Source: Pollenia angustigena
Taxonomy: Eukaryota; Arthropoda; Insecta; Diptera; Polleniidae
Assembly: GCA_930367215.1 (NCBI GenBank)
Contig: OV884059.1
Coordinates: forward strand, 97,762,993-97,826,992
Length of the DNA: 64,000 bases
Direction: 5' to 3'
Shown here: positions 45,826 to 57,989 of the stretch, piece after piece
Position numbering within the stretch: the stretch's first letter is position 1
Layout of the letters: each line of letters begins with the position of its first letter
Program-made: the position numbers and the translations under genes
The notes under the pieces: model-generated
What the model saw: only the letters and a program-made list of their open reading frames with translations
Told to the model about the DNA's origin: nothing
The model's database searches: none

Positions 45826-46330
45826 CTATGTTCACATTTGGATTTTTAAACGCGTTTAAGCAAAATGTTGATTTAGCTAATCAAAGCCGTTCACATTACA
45901 TTTGAGATGATTAAGTTGACAGATGATTAAGAAAAAACACACACACAAACACACAAAAAAACAACAAACAAATTTAAATTTCTTTAAAGTATTAAAAATG
46001 GATAAAAACACTTTTATAAAGTTATCAGAAGATTATTTTAATAATTTTAATGATGTAATTGTGAAAATTTATGAATTATTTAAGAAAAAAAAATAAAAAC
46101 ATTAAGCAGCCATCTTGGCCGGTTGTACACGATCATGTTGGCGATTCTCATTTGGGGTATGTTCAGTGGATTCTATGTGGTTTATGAAGTGATTTAGTTG
46201 TAATCATGTCGATTTGAAGTGATTAACAAATCACTTCAATGTATGGGTAATCATCTCGATTTTGAAGTGATTAGAGCTTAATCACGTTCGAACTGCTTAA
46301 ACGCGTTTAAGAAGCCAAATGTGAACATAG
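45826..46330. mobile_element. 505-bp MITE with AAACGCGTTTAAG TIRs
   Basis: Ends CTATGTTCACATTTGG...TTAAACGCGTTTAAGCA, inverted at 46293-46330. GAAGTGATT motifs recur at 46181-46272. Target duplication unresolved. Noncoding. Confidence 0.65.
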
Positions 46331-46727
46331 TATTAGAAAACCGTATTTTATTAAAATGGATCCATCAACTTCAGGTATTTAGCTAATTAATTAATACATT
46401 TTTGTAAAGAAAAATATTGAGAAAGTATTTTTATTTTTTTTTAATTGGTCAAAAAATGAGTTTTTTTTTAAGGAAATGTTGATTTTCAAAATGTTTGTGG
46501 GAATACTTGGGCAAAACTTTTTATATATTTTTAAAATATGGTATTCCAACTTGCATAATCAAAAAAAAAAAAAAATCTTGCCCGTTTTGCCCCATTTGAA
46601 AATATTTGAGATTTTGTGAAACACATTAATTTGTTTTTCTGTTTTGTTTCGTTTAAATGATTACACTACGTCACAAAATTAAACAAAGTCGTGCCCAAAT
46701 AAATCTGATAGCTAATCTTTATGTAAA

Positions 46728-47670
46728 ACAAGTTAGAGTGCTATATTCGGCTGTGCCGAATCTTTGATACCCACCACCGACAGTTCGAATGTTTAAGGAG
46801 TAATATCTGTATGATGTTATTATTATCTTAAACTGTGACGATTTGTTTTCATTTATGGTTTTAGGCGACTAAACTGTTTTCCGGTAGTAGGGTTTATATG
46901 GGGCCTAGGGTAAATTATGGAACGATCATCACGAAATTTCACAGCGTTATTTCTAGTCCTTTAAAACTGCGACGTACCAATTTCTGTTATGATAGCATTA
47001 TTAATTATGGTTTTAGGTGTACTAGACTGTTTTCCAGAAGTTGGGTCTCTATGGGGCCTAGGGTAAATTATGTACCGATCTTCACGAAATTTCACAGTAT
47101 CATTTAAAGTCCTATAAAACTGTGACGAGCCAAAATTTGTTATGATTGCATTATTTTTTTACGGTTTTATGCGTACTAAACTGTTTTCCGGGAGTAGTGT
47201 TTATATGGGGCTTAGGGTAAATTATAGACGGATCTTCACGAAATTTAACAGTGTGATTTCCAGTCAAATAAAACAAATTTTTGCAAAATCTTATATCATT
47301 CCGTGCATTGTTCCACCATTAATGTTAGTTTTTGTAACAAAATTTTAAATTTTTTTAGGTGGTGGTTCCACATTTTGATTCATAGCTCTGGTCCTACTGA
47401 ACCGATTTTGCGGGATTTCAATCCCAAACTGCTTAGGATAACTGCAAGCAATTTGGCACTAAGTTTGTTCATTTCTTTTGAGTTGTTCGAAAGTGAGCGT
47501 GTTTTCAACAGACGGACAGACAGACGGACATGGCTAAATTGACTTAGAATTACTCAAGGACCCAGAATATATACACTTTATGAGGTCTGAGATGAATAAT
47601 AAAAAAGTTTCACACGGAATGACAAACTTAGTATACCCTCTTCACAACTAATTGTGGTGGAGGGTATAAT
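46728..47670 (-). mobile_element. HINE family A copy, nested
   Basis: TTCGGC/GCCGAA hairpin at 46746-46760, subterminal ATACCCACCACC and its inverse GGTGGAGGGTAT (47657-47668), and about three ~150-bp units. GACGGACAGACAGACGG at 47512. Same family as 28691-30378, with fewer internal units. Lies inside the CACAG-ended element. Confidence 0.75.
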
Positions 47671-47994
47671 AATCCGGATATGAAGTCACAATTCGTCAGC
47701 TCAGAATTGCTTTGGCGCATATTCCAAAAAGTCGGAGTGGAGGAAAACGACAACGAAGATTTACATGAAGATTTCTAAAATGTACCCGATAGAATATTTA
47801 TATATTTTTACCACTGCTTCCGGTATATATTTTGAAGAAAAAAGGAAATTTTTTCGCACTTTTATGAATAAAGTTAGAATTTAATAGCATTTTTTTGAAC
47901 GCCACTTTTCTAAACAAAAATAAAAAAGTGCCTTTTTGTGCCGCATACGTATATTTATTGCGTGAGTAACTGACTCATTAACATCGTAAATTCG

Positions 47995-48560
47995 GAAACC
48001 TTTTATCTCCAAAACTAAAAGAGATACAAAAAAACTGTAATACATATCGTTGTTCTTTTGAAAAATAAGTGGACAGGTGTGTGGTACTTTTTTGAAATTC
48101 GGCTCTTTTAGGGTGAAAACGGGTAAAACCTGAATTGTGGTACGTTTTTGTCAGCCCATCTATCTTTTGATCCAATAAACCTAGAAATAAAGTTTATACC
48201 ACATTCGAAATTTATAAAAAGAATACGAATACAAGTTTGGTACTTTTTCGAAATTCGAGCGTTGAAGGGGTGAAAATCGTAACTATTTTTGGTACTTTTT
48301 TCAAAACATTTTGCATTTTGCAATTTTTGATACTATAATGGGGGGAAAAAGTAGTACCAAAATGAGAAATACGAGAAACTTAATATCTTTCTTCAGCTTT
48401 TTGGTTCTACAGCTGGTATTTTTTTATTATCGTTAATATTTGACCTCAAAACAAAAAATTCAACATTCAATGTCCTAAATGAATGCGTTATATCTCAGAG
48501 ACCACAAAATTTTCGCGAAACAGATTTTGAATTCAAAAAGGGGGTATTCAAAATAAAAAT
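47995..48560 (+). repeat. Helitron family 2 fragment
   Basis: CCAAAACTAAAAGAGATACA, TAAGTGGACAGGTGTGTGG, AATTCGGCTCTTTTAGGG and GGGGGGAAAAAGTAGTACC match 54455-54860. It has neither Helitron end. Confidence 0.7.
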
Positions 48561-48569
48561 GGTTGGTTG

Positions 48570-49848
48570 CACGCAAAGAAAAAACATGGTTGTGGTAAAC
48601 ATATTCAAAGAGCAACATATTATGATAAGAATTATGATTGTAGTCACCATATTAAGATTATTATTGAATCATATTATGACTAAATATACTCGTAATATGT
48701 CATCATAATATTTTTTCCTTAATCATATTATTATTCTGTTAATCATACTAAGTTAAGAAGTAATCAAATTATTGTCATGTTAATCATAATAAGCTAAGAA
48801 ATTAATCATATTATTGTCATGTTAATCATAATAAGCTAAGAAGTAATCATATTATCATCATGTTAATCATAATAAATTTAGAAGCAATCATATTATGATA
48901 CAGCACCTTTCATAGCTGTCATAAAAATACAAAATAAATTAAAATTTGCTAGCATCGATTTTTTATTTTGTGGCTTTTTAAATTTTTCTTAATGTTAATC
49001 AAATAGCGGAGTTCAATAAAAATCTTGCAAAAGAGCAAATGAAAAATCTGTGGTTTTCATGGGCAACCGCATGTGTCCATTTTTTCGATTTTAAGATGTT
49101 GATGCCATATTGCCTAATTTTGAACGCTTTTTAAATTTTTTTGAAAAAAGATGGATCAATTCCGATTTTTTAACGTAATGACAAAGTTTAAAAAGTGCAA
49201 TACCTGGCCCATAGTTTGATCAAGAATGGTTTTTCGGCTTTCCTGAAAAATGTATTTTAAGACATACGCGATTGACCATGAAAACCACAGAAATATCGTA
49301 GCACTTTTATAAAATATAACGAAATCTCTGTGTGTTTTGTTGTTGGATTTAACAAAAAAAAAATGATATTTTGCATTTGCATTTTTACATCACTAATACT
49401 TGAATGAACTCCGCTAATATTTTAATTTTTTTAATTTCTTTCAACTTTTTTTTTATGGAATTTTATCTTTTAATGGTTTAACCGCTCACAAATAAAACAA
49501 ATGGCGCTAACATAATATGATTAGAGTTAAAATAGTTTGATTGCTTCTTTAACATAATATGATAAATGTATAGAAAGTTATCATGTTATGGCTATTAAAT
49601 ATCATGATATGGTTGTGAGAAATATAATATGTTTAGAAAGTTATCATAATTAAGTTGTTAGAAAAATAATTATTTTTCGGTCAACAATGCTCAAATTTAT
49701 AATTGCGATAAACATTGATATGTTTACAGTAACTATAATATTTTTGATATTTAATAAAAATAACAATTATTTGTTTACGACAACAATATATTGTTACATT
49801 GAACATAGTGTTATTGCCGTAACCATGACCATATTTTTTCTCTGCGTG
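48570..49848. mobile_element. CACGCAAAG/CACGCAGAG-TIR element
   Basis: Left end CACGCAAAGAAAAAACATGG; right end inverted CACGCAGAGAAAAAATATGG. Near the left, units of ~55 bp (TCATAATAAGCTAAGAAG, TCATATTATTGTCATG) are repeated three to four times at 48720-48900. Terminal sequence shared with the small MITE 21979-22124. Confidence 0.65.
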
Positions 49849-51483
49849 TGGTCAAACCAATTCTGAGCTGACGAATTGTCGAAAATAGAACAGTTTTTGA
49901 GATATTCCAAAATAACCGTTATTTGTGATTTTAAAAAAGATGATGTGACTGAAATGCAAATATCTTCAAAAATTTTAAACGGATTATGTATTTCTTTAAT
50001 TTAAGTGAAAGGTTATAAAATTTCTAAAATAACCATGGATTGCTAGTGAAGATTGGTCAAGAAATTACAGAGTTACAGGGGACAAAAGTATTAAGCTTCA
50101 TTGAAAATTTCAAGATTTTGTTCAATTTTGCTCTTTTCAAGTTATTTTTTTAAAATGTTAATGTTTTATTGAATGCGACATTAGATTATTTTAATATGAA
50201 CATTTTGAGCCCAACAATACATAGATTGGCACACAAATGAAAAAGCTACAGAATAATTTACTAAAGCCAATTATGATAAAAAAAACTACATAATTTAAAT
50301 TTACTACAAACAGCACTTGATTAGCTTATTCTGCTAAATATTTCCGATGTTGATGATGACAACATGAAGATTATGATTTTTATGAAGGTGAAGGTAATTA
50401 TGAAGATGATTTTTATTTCCATATTTTAGCAATGAATGTTCCTTGTTTCAAAAAAAAAAAAAAAAAAAAAAAAATATGTATTGTTCGAAAAAATTACATT
50501 GATTTTTTTTAAAGTTTTTTATTTATTTAATAAAACAAAATTAAAATTCCACTAAAATTTCACAACAAAAGCTTTTTTTAATAATCAATATACACAGAAT
50601 CCAAAAAAAATTGTTGTCATAAATTACAGGCTTCCCCAAATTAAGCCTCGTTTTGCATATGTTTCACCCCACTGTGCAGCGGTGGAATTGGTTTTAACAT
50701 TTACAGTGAATTTCAGAACGTTGCTTGAAATGGAATCTAAGATTAATTATGGACCGTATATCACAAAATTGCATGACATTTTTTCTCGCCATATGAAGCT
50801 TGCTTGGAAGAAATGTTGCCGCAATATCTGCTACGGTTTGAGGCGTATTTAATAAATTTACCAGAGTGGGCTTTATATGGGGCCTATAGTAAATTATGGA
50901 CCGATCATCACGAAATTTATTAGTGTTATTTATAGTCCTATAAAACTTTGAGGTACCAAGTTCTACTGTTTTCCGGTATTAGGGTTTTAATGGGGCCTAG
51001 GGTAAATTAAAGACCGATCTTCACGAAATTTTACAGTGTGAATTCCAGTCGAATAAAACGAACTTTTGCAAAATCTTATATCATTCCGTGCATTGTTCCA
51101 CCATTAATGTTAGTTTTTGTAACAAAATTATAATTTTTTTAGGGTGGTGGTTCAACATTTTGGTTCATAGCTGTGGCCTACAAAACCGATTTTGCTGGAT
51201 TTCAATCCCAAACTGCTTCGGATAACTACAAGTAATTTGACACTAAGTTTGTACATTTCTTTTGAGTTTTTAGAAAGTGATCGTGCTTCCAATAGACGGA
51301 AGGACGGACAGACAGACAGACGGACATGGCTAAATCGACTTAGAATGAACTTTATGGGGTCTGAGATAAATAATAAAAAAGTTTCATACGGAATGACAAA
51401 CTTGGTACAACCTCTTCACAACTTATTGAAGTGGAGGGTATAAAAACATGGAGGACGTCAAATATTTGATAGTTGTGAACATG

Positions 51484-52304
51484 CCCAGGCAGAAAAAGAC
51501 AATTACACGACGCTGTGCTGACGTTGCAGGGGGTACTATCAACATCAATACAACGTACTGTTTACAAAATTTACAATGTTGTCACAATATTAAAATGATA
51601 ACGCCAAATGTGCGTCTTCCGACTCTTCTTTTTAGTGTTGTCACAGTACTGTAAATTTAAATTTACAATGTTGGATTCACGAATTTACAACGTAGTCACA
51701 ACCGTCTTCCGACTCCTATTTTTAATATTGTTACAAATATAAATTCGTTAAATTAACAAACAAAAATGTGTATATTTTCTAACCTAAAATAGTTGTTGAC
51801 CCCTATTACGGTTAACAGCTCAACTCAGTTGAGTTGTTATGTGTTCACCGCAATTTAGAAAAGTTGTAAACCATAATACAAAAATTAAGAAATAACAACA
51901 CAACTGAGTTGAGTTGTTAACCGTAATAGGGGCCGTTGTGTTTTCATTTTAATACGACACTATTTAAATAATAAGACTACATTTTTGTACATATACAGCG
52001 TTGCAGCGGTATAGAATTATTATTAACACGGTATTAGGAAATAAAGGTTTAATTCTTGTATATACAGTGTTGTAGCGGTATAGTTTTATGGTAAATACGA
52101 CTTTAAAAATCTGAAGTCGTATATTTGTATTTAGGGTGTTGTACCGGTGTTGAATCTGATTTAAAAACGATATTAAAAAACTAAGGTTGTAATTTTGTAT
52201 CTGCAGTGTTGTGATGGTACCATATTTTTGGTAGAATCACAATTTTGTATTTACAGGGTTGTGGCGGTACATAATATTTAGAAGAGTCGTAATTTCTGCC
52301 TGGG
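51484..52304. mobile_element. CCCAGGCAGAAA-TIR element with ~75-bp repeats
   Basis: Ends CCCAGGCAGAAA (51484) and its inverse (ending 52304). About four units with ACAGTGTTGTAGCGGTATA and (A/G)AGTCGTAATTT lie at 51995-52285. A palindromic MITE sits inside at 51800-51932. The + ORF across the left end (51448-51654) starts in the neighbouring HINE and has no motif. Confidence 0.6.
51800..51932. mobile_element. 133-bp palindromic MITE
   Basis: CCCCTATTACGGTTAACA, followed by GCTCAACTCAGTTGAGTTG, is inverted at 51894-51932 nearly perfectly (~40-bp arms). CTCAACTCAGTTGAG is itself an inner palindrome. Target duplication not clear. Confidence 0.75.
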
Positions 52305-52510
52305 TGGCTCTATTCGTTTGTTATGAAATCAAGATATTTTGATTAGAGAAACTTTGTCCTGAAAGATTGGAGGCACCGTTTTGACTTAAGAAATATGGTT
52401 TCTTCGCCATATTTTGCTAGAATTTTTTGCTGGATACGTTTCTGCTATATGCTTGTTTGACAAAAAAAAAAAACAAAAAAAAAAAAAAAAAAATTTACCC
52501 GCCCTAATAT

Positions 52511-52530
52511 ACATACATACATACATACAT
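52511..52530 (+). repeat. (ACAT)n microsatellite
   Basis: Five perfect tetranucleotide units after an A-rich run at 52460-52493. Confidence 0.9.
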
Positions 52531-52598
52531 CGTTCTTAGGAAACAATGTTTATGGATACATTTTGATTAAAACTTAATTTAAAATTAAAAGATCCCTA

Positions 52599-53685
52599 CA
52601 CTCACAATATTATTACAGTAACGGACTGTTCCGTTCAGTCATTTTTAAATAAATAAACATTTAAAATTCCAAGCAAATTTATTTTTAACTGATTCTAACA
52701 GTTATTCAAAAAACTAAGTGCATATTAATACGGATTTTCAGTTGCAGTTAATATTGTCCGTTGATTGAGTTAAATTCTTCTTTATGATAAATTAAATAAA
52801 AATGTAATTTAAAGCAACGAAAAGTTCATATAATTTTTACTGTCAAAAATTCAACCACGATTTCCGTAAAACCGAATGAATTTTCAGTTATCTTATATAA
52901 ATTAATTGTCAAAAAATTAACTACATATTCCGTAAATACAAATAAATATGCAGGTGTTTTATAAAATTTTACTGTCAAAAATTCAACACCACATTCAGTA
53001 AAAATTATTAAATATTCAGTTATTTTATATAATTTAACTACCAAAAATTAATATTTACTTATTTATAAAAAATGAATTGCTTGTTTTGTGTAAGCAATTC
53101 CCATTTTCTATTTGTTAATATAAGTTAGTTAAATACATCAAATTTTAAAAGTAAAATAATTGCGAAGCCATATCGGTCAAGCTGCTGGTGTCTTATAATT
53201 GAGAGTTCTTCTGTAAACAACGTGGTCAGTACAACAAAAGTAAAACAAACTTGTGTATCAGGGTAAGTAAATAATAATATTCTCCCTCTTTCGCTTATAA
53301 GAAAAACAAGCGGACAGGTGTCTGTCTGGTATTTTTTAGAAATTCGGCTCTTTTGTGGAGTAAACGAAAATTTAATGAAATAACTGAATATTTTATTGTT
53401 TTTACTGAATATGGGGTCAATTTTTTGACAGTAAAATTTTAAAAAATAACTGAATATTTAATTGTTTTTACTGAATATGGTGTTGAATTTTTGACAGTAA
53501 AATTTTACAAAATAACTGAATATTTATTTGATATTACGGAATATGGTGTTGAATTTTTGACAGTAAAAATTAAATGAACTTTTTGTTAAAAATAAATGAA
53601 AAATAAGTAGACCGGTTTTTAATTGAAGTTTCATTTATTTTATATTACAATTTCAGTTAATTTTACGTACAGAATATTGTGAGTG
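52599..53685. mobile_element. CACTCACAATATT-TIR element with inverted minisatellites
   Basis: Ends CACTCACAATATT and its inverse, flanked by TA on both sides. Left interior: three ~69-bp units (52835-53045) with GTCAAAAATTCAAC..ATTCCGTAAA. Right interior: three inverted counterparts (53375-53572) with TACTGAATATGGTGTTGAAT. In one - strand frame the left units encode 22-23-residue repeats (KLYKITE..FTE..VEFLTV), a by-product of the unit length. A Helitron-family-2 scrap lies at 53290-53360. Confidence 0.75.
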
Positions 53686-53687
53686 TA

Positions 53688-54251
53688 GAAGAAATGGCAG
53701 TTTTTCTACTTTGACTGACTGCACTTTTTTAAACGCTGGTTTAAAATATAAATTTTACTTCTTAAACAACTAATAGTCGTAAAGATTCGCTTTGTAACTT
53801 AGTCACTGAATAAATCTTATAACTTCATACACTGTTTAATCTTGATAAGAAAAATGCACATACATATATTTCAAGTGCTTAAGTCAATTTACTTTTTTCC
53901 TTCCGTCTAAGATAAAAAATAAAAAAATTGCAATCGATAACACAGCGTTACAAAAATTACAAAAAAAAAATCATCTGAAAAATAAACAAAAATTTCCAAA
54001 AATAACACATGGCTTTCGTAGCACAAGAGCTCTGAAAGTAAACAACGAAACAACAATTACAATGACTATTACTGGCATTTTTTTTTTAAAGTATATTTGT
54101 GATTTTGTAGCTGTGATTGCTTTTCAGTATCTGTGTTTGGAATTTTTTTTTTTAAATTTGTTTTTAGATGTCATGGCAAATGTTACAAAATTTAAGATTT
54201 TAGCAAAATAATGTTTGAGTAATTTGCGGATGTTTTTCTTTTTCAAGTAAA
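53688..54251. other. AT-rich spacer, nothing recognised
   Basis: Homopolymers and short ORFs only. Confidence 0.5.
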
Positions 54252-57158
54252 TCTATATATATAAAATTGTAACGTTACTGACTGACTCACTGACTCACTG
54301 ATTCATCATCGCACAGCCTAAACGCCTGAAGCTAGACACTTGAAATTTGGACCAGAGATTGGTCACTCCCCAAATCGATCCACTAAGACGGGATTTTTGG
54401 AAATTCGAATGTTTAGGGGGTAAAAACGGGTAAAAACGGGAAAATTCGGTAACCTTATATCTCCAAAACTAAAAGAGATACAAAAAAAATTTAATACCTA
54501 TCGTTGTTCTTTAGAAAAATAAGCGGACAGGTGTCTGGTACTTTTTTGAAATTCGGCCCTATTTGGGAGTAAACGGGTAATATCTGAATTTTAGTACTTT
54601 TTTGACACCCCATCTATCTTTTGAACCAATAAACATAGAAACAAAGTTAATACCACATTCGAAACCTAACAAAAATATACGAATTTAAATTTGGTACTTT
54701 TTCGAAATTCGAACATTTAAGGGGTAAAAATCGTAACTATTTTTGGTACTTTTTTTAAAAAACATTTTTCTCCATTTATTGAAATATTCGTACTAAATTA
54801 TGGGCTGCCACTATTATACTGAAATTTTTTATACTTTAATGGGGGGAAAATAGTACCAAAAAGGGGAAATACGAGAAATTTGATATTTTACTTAACTTTT
54901 TGGTTCTACAACTGGTATTTATTAAATTATCGTTTATGTTGGACCTAAAAACATAAGATTCATCATGCAATGTCCGGAATGGATAAGAATTCATAAGGGG
55001 CAGTTTTTGGTACTTTTCTGTTAATTAACTGGTACTTTTTGAATTTCCGTTAGTATTGGACCTATAAAAATAAAATTAAACATGCAATGTCCCGAATGGA
55101 TGAGAATCTATAAGAGGGAACTTTTTGGTACTTTTTTGTTCATTAACTGGTACTTTTTGAATTTACGTTAATATTGGACTTAGAAACATAAAATTCAAAA
55201 TGAAATGTCCTGAGTGGTTAAGAATCCATAAGGGGAAGTTTTTGGTACTTTTCTGTTCATAAAATGGTACTTTTTGAATTTCCGTTAGTATTGGACCTAT
55301 AAAAATAAAATTAAACATGCAATGTCCTGAATGGATGAAAATCTATAAGAGGGAACTTTTTGGCACTTTTTTGTTCATTAACTGGTACTTTTTGAATTTC
55401 TGTTAGTATTGGACCTAGAAACATACAATTCAATATGCAATGCCCTGGATGGATGAGAATCTATAAGAGTGAACTTTTTGGTACTTTTTTAATCTTGGAC
55501 TGGTACTTTTTGAATTTCCGTTGGTATTGGACATAGACAGATAAAATTAAACATGCAAGGTCCTGGGTGGATAAGAATCTAAGAGGAAAGTTTTTGGTAC
55601 TTTTTTGTTCATTTACTGGCACTTTTTGAATTTCCGTCAGTATTGGACCTAGAAACATAAAATTAAACATGCACGATGATACTGTGTAAATGAGAATCTT
55701 TAAGTGGGATCTTATTGGTACTTTTTTATTCGTTAGCTGGTACTTTTTGAATTTCCGTTAGTATTGGACCCAGAAACATGCAATTAAACATGGAAGGTCT
55801 TGAGTGAATGACAATCTGTTAGAGAGATCTTTTTGGTGCTTTTTCGTTTTTTAACTGGTCCTTTTTTTAAATTTTCGCTAATGTTGGTCTAATGAAAATA
55901 AAATTAAACGTGCATAGTCCTGAGTGAATGAGAATCTCTAAAAGCGCTTATAGGTACTTTTTAGTTATTAAACTGGTACTTTTTGAATATCCGTTATTAT
56001 TGGACTTATAAACATAAAATTCAAGATGCAATGCCCTAAGTGGATAAGAATATATAAGAGGGAAGTTTTTGGTACTTCTTTGTTCTTTAACTGGTACTTT
56101 TTGAATTTCCGTTAGTATTGGACCTAGAAACATAAAATTAAACATGCAAGGTCCTGAGTGAATGAAAATCTGTAAGAGGGCTTTAGGTACTATTTTGTTC
56201 TTTAACTGGTACCTTTTATATATCCGTATTTATTGGATCTAGAAACATAAAATTAAACATGCAAGCTCCTGAGTGAATGAAAATCTGTAAGAGGGATTTT
56301 TTTTTAAATAAACTGGTAATTTTTTTAATTTAATATTTATTTTTGTGCATTAAATAAAAAAGCAAATTGGTGTCTGGTACTTTAACGAAATTCGGTCGTT
56401 TTAGGTAGTAAATCTAGCTTTTAAGCCAATACGTATAGAAATAAAAATTAAATAACATTTGTTACTTATCTTAAAAATACAAATGCGAATTTGGTACTTT
56501 TTCGAAATTCGAACGTTTCAGGGATGAAAATTGTACCTATGTATATCGATCCCGCGAACCTCATACCTCCTAAACTAAAAGAGATAAAAAACATCAGCAA
56601 TTCGCTAACCGTATATTTCCTAAACAAAAAGATATACAAAAAATTTAATACTAATTATTGTTCATTAAAAAAAATAAACGGAGAGGTGTCTGGTACTTTT
56701 TTGAAGGAAGACCTTTTTGGGGTGTAAAAGGGTAAATAAATATTGTATCACATTTTTAGCTTATCTAAAAAATACAAAACAGGTTTGCCCCTTTTTTGAA
56801 ATTCAAACGTTTAAGGTGTGAAAATCGTTCCTAATTTTGTTACTGTTTTCTCAACATTTTTCTCCATCTCTATATAATATAAATTTGTAAAGTAACTGAC
56901 GGATTCATCATCGCACATCCTAAACTCTTGAAGCTAAAAAGCTGACTTTTGGACCGAAGGTTGTCCTCTCGCCAAATGGATTCCGCTAACCAAAAAAATC
57001 CAAAATTAAAGAGATGCAAAAAATTTAACACTTATTGTTGTTCGTTAAAAAAAAATAAGGGGACAGGTGCCTGGTACTTATTTGAAAATAATCTTTGGCA
57101 TAAAAATATGTCCACGAAGAAAAAGGAGACGCTAACGAAGTAGCGGGTTAAATGCTAG
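54252..57158 (+). mobile_element. Non-autonomous Helitron (family 2), A^T insertion
   Basis: The 5' end TCTATATATATAAAATTG follows an A. The 3' end has a CGCTA/TAGCG hairpin (57130-57145), then GGTTAAATGCTAG, followed by a T. CTGACTGACTCACTGAC lies near the 5' end. The interior is dominated by ~117-bp units (54980-56320). No Rep or helicase. Fragments of it occur at 30610, 33437, 47995 and 53290. Confidence 0.85.
54980..56320 (+). repeat. ~117-bp tandem array, about 11 units
   Basis: GGTACTTTTTGAATTTCCG recurs near 55031, 55149, 55265, 55384, 55502, 55617, 55738, 55857, 55974, 56092 and 56208. Each unit also holds TATTGGACCTAGAAACATAA and a GAGTGAATGAGAATCT-like phrase. Units differ by point changes and small indels. 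Two - strand short ORFs here repeat each other only because the units do. Confidence 0.85.
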
Positions 57159-57159
57159 T

Positions 57160-57985
57160 ATTTGATAAAATTTAAGTGTTTGGTATTATCGGTGGAAATC
57201 TGAGTGGAATAAAGCAAAACAAGAAGAGAAATATCTGTTAATGTGTAACACTTATTCAAGGTCAAAAGAGATTATTGATGGTATACATAACATTTAATTT
57301 ATTTAAGTATTCAAAACGTAAATTTTATAACTGCGAAAAGAATACAATTTATTTTCTGTTTATCTGAAAAATATATTTTATCTTTGTATGTTAAACACAA
57401 AAAAAAAAAATAAATTTAAACAAAAATTGAACTGTCACTTCACCTAAAGGAAACTTCACATGTTTCTGCTCATGAAAAATGATAGTGATTTCAAATAATT
57501 TAACTTCTTTTCGGTTGTTTTTTCTAAAAATTTTGCCAAAAGAAAGACAGGCACGGCACATATGTGCTTTATTTTGTGAATTTGCTACATATACTGGCTT
57601 CATTAGCATCTCTTATCATGCAGAACAAAACAATTGTGTTAAAAAACAATGTAAAAAGTATGAAAAGAAAAAATATCTAAATATATTTTATACTGAAAAT
57701 CTCTTTTTGTTTCAAAAAAAAAAAGGAAAAAGAAAAGTTTAAAGTTTTTTTTTTTTTTTGGTTCTAAAAAGTTTTGTAACTTTTGGTAAAAACAGTGAAG
57801 CAGAAGTGGGAAAAGAGACTTGCAACGTCTGGCCAAGCTTTATCACAGTCAAACATTATTATATAAGTTGTTAGCCAATTTCCTTTTTAAACACCTCAAA
57901 ATAGATGGGACCCCTCTGGTCCTAACAAATTCGGCTAGTTTTTCAGACCTTATGTATAATTTTTTGCGCATTGGGCATTCGTAAC
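57160..57985. other. AT-rich region, nothing recognised
   Basis: Overlapping short ORFs on both strands (57391-57836) with K/F-rich translations and no motif; judged chance. Confidence 0.5.
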
Positions 57986-57989
57986 TGAT

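Larger units (their letters stand above)
47688..49879. mobile_element. ACAATTCGTCAGCTCAG-TIR element with nested pieces
   Basis: A 22-bp end starting ACAATTCGTCAGCTCAG at 47688 is exactly inverted at 49858-49879. Inside lie a fragment of Helitron family 2 (about 47995-48560) and the CACGCA element (48570-49848). Residual sequence at 47710-47990 has no recognised coding. Confidence 0.5.
45580..50676. mobile_element. CACAG-ended element with 5-bp duplication (Transib-like)
   Basis: Ends CACAGAGGGGTGAA (45580) and, inverted, CACAGTGGGGTGAA (ending 50676). Both continue to AAAACGAGG; about 24 of 31 positions match. The flanking duplication is CAGCG (45575-45579, 50677-50681), with an empty site at 29060. 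CACAGTG-type termini and 5-bp GC-rich duplications are features of Transib elements, relatives of RAG1/RSS. No transposase was recognised; most of the interior is later insertions (45826-46330, 46728-47670, 47688-49879). The Transib label is therefore an inference from the ends. Confidence 0.6.
45253..51442 (-). mobile_element. HINE family A copy split by a 5.1-kb insertion
   Basis: 45253-45579 and 50677-51442 are two parts of one HINE A copy. The left half ends ...CATAAATTTCCATACAGCG and the right half resumes CAGCGGTGGAATTGG, matching the uninterrupted ATACAGCGGAGAAATT in the copy at 28691-30378 (near 29060). The 3' hairpin end is lost at the left. The distal end GTGGAGGGTATAA is kept at 51432-51444. 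Confidence 0.75.

Noticed and set aside
52826..53044. 72-codon repeat protein on the - strand
   Set aside because: The peptide repeat is a by-product of a ~69-bp minisatellite inside a transposon.
55461..56145. Two similar - strand ORFs (MFNFMFLGPILTEIQKVP...)
   Set aside because: They come from the 117-bp tandem units in the Helitron, and their similarity is that of the units.
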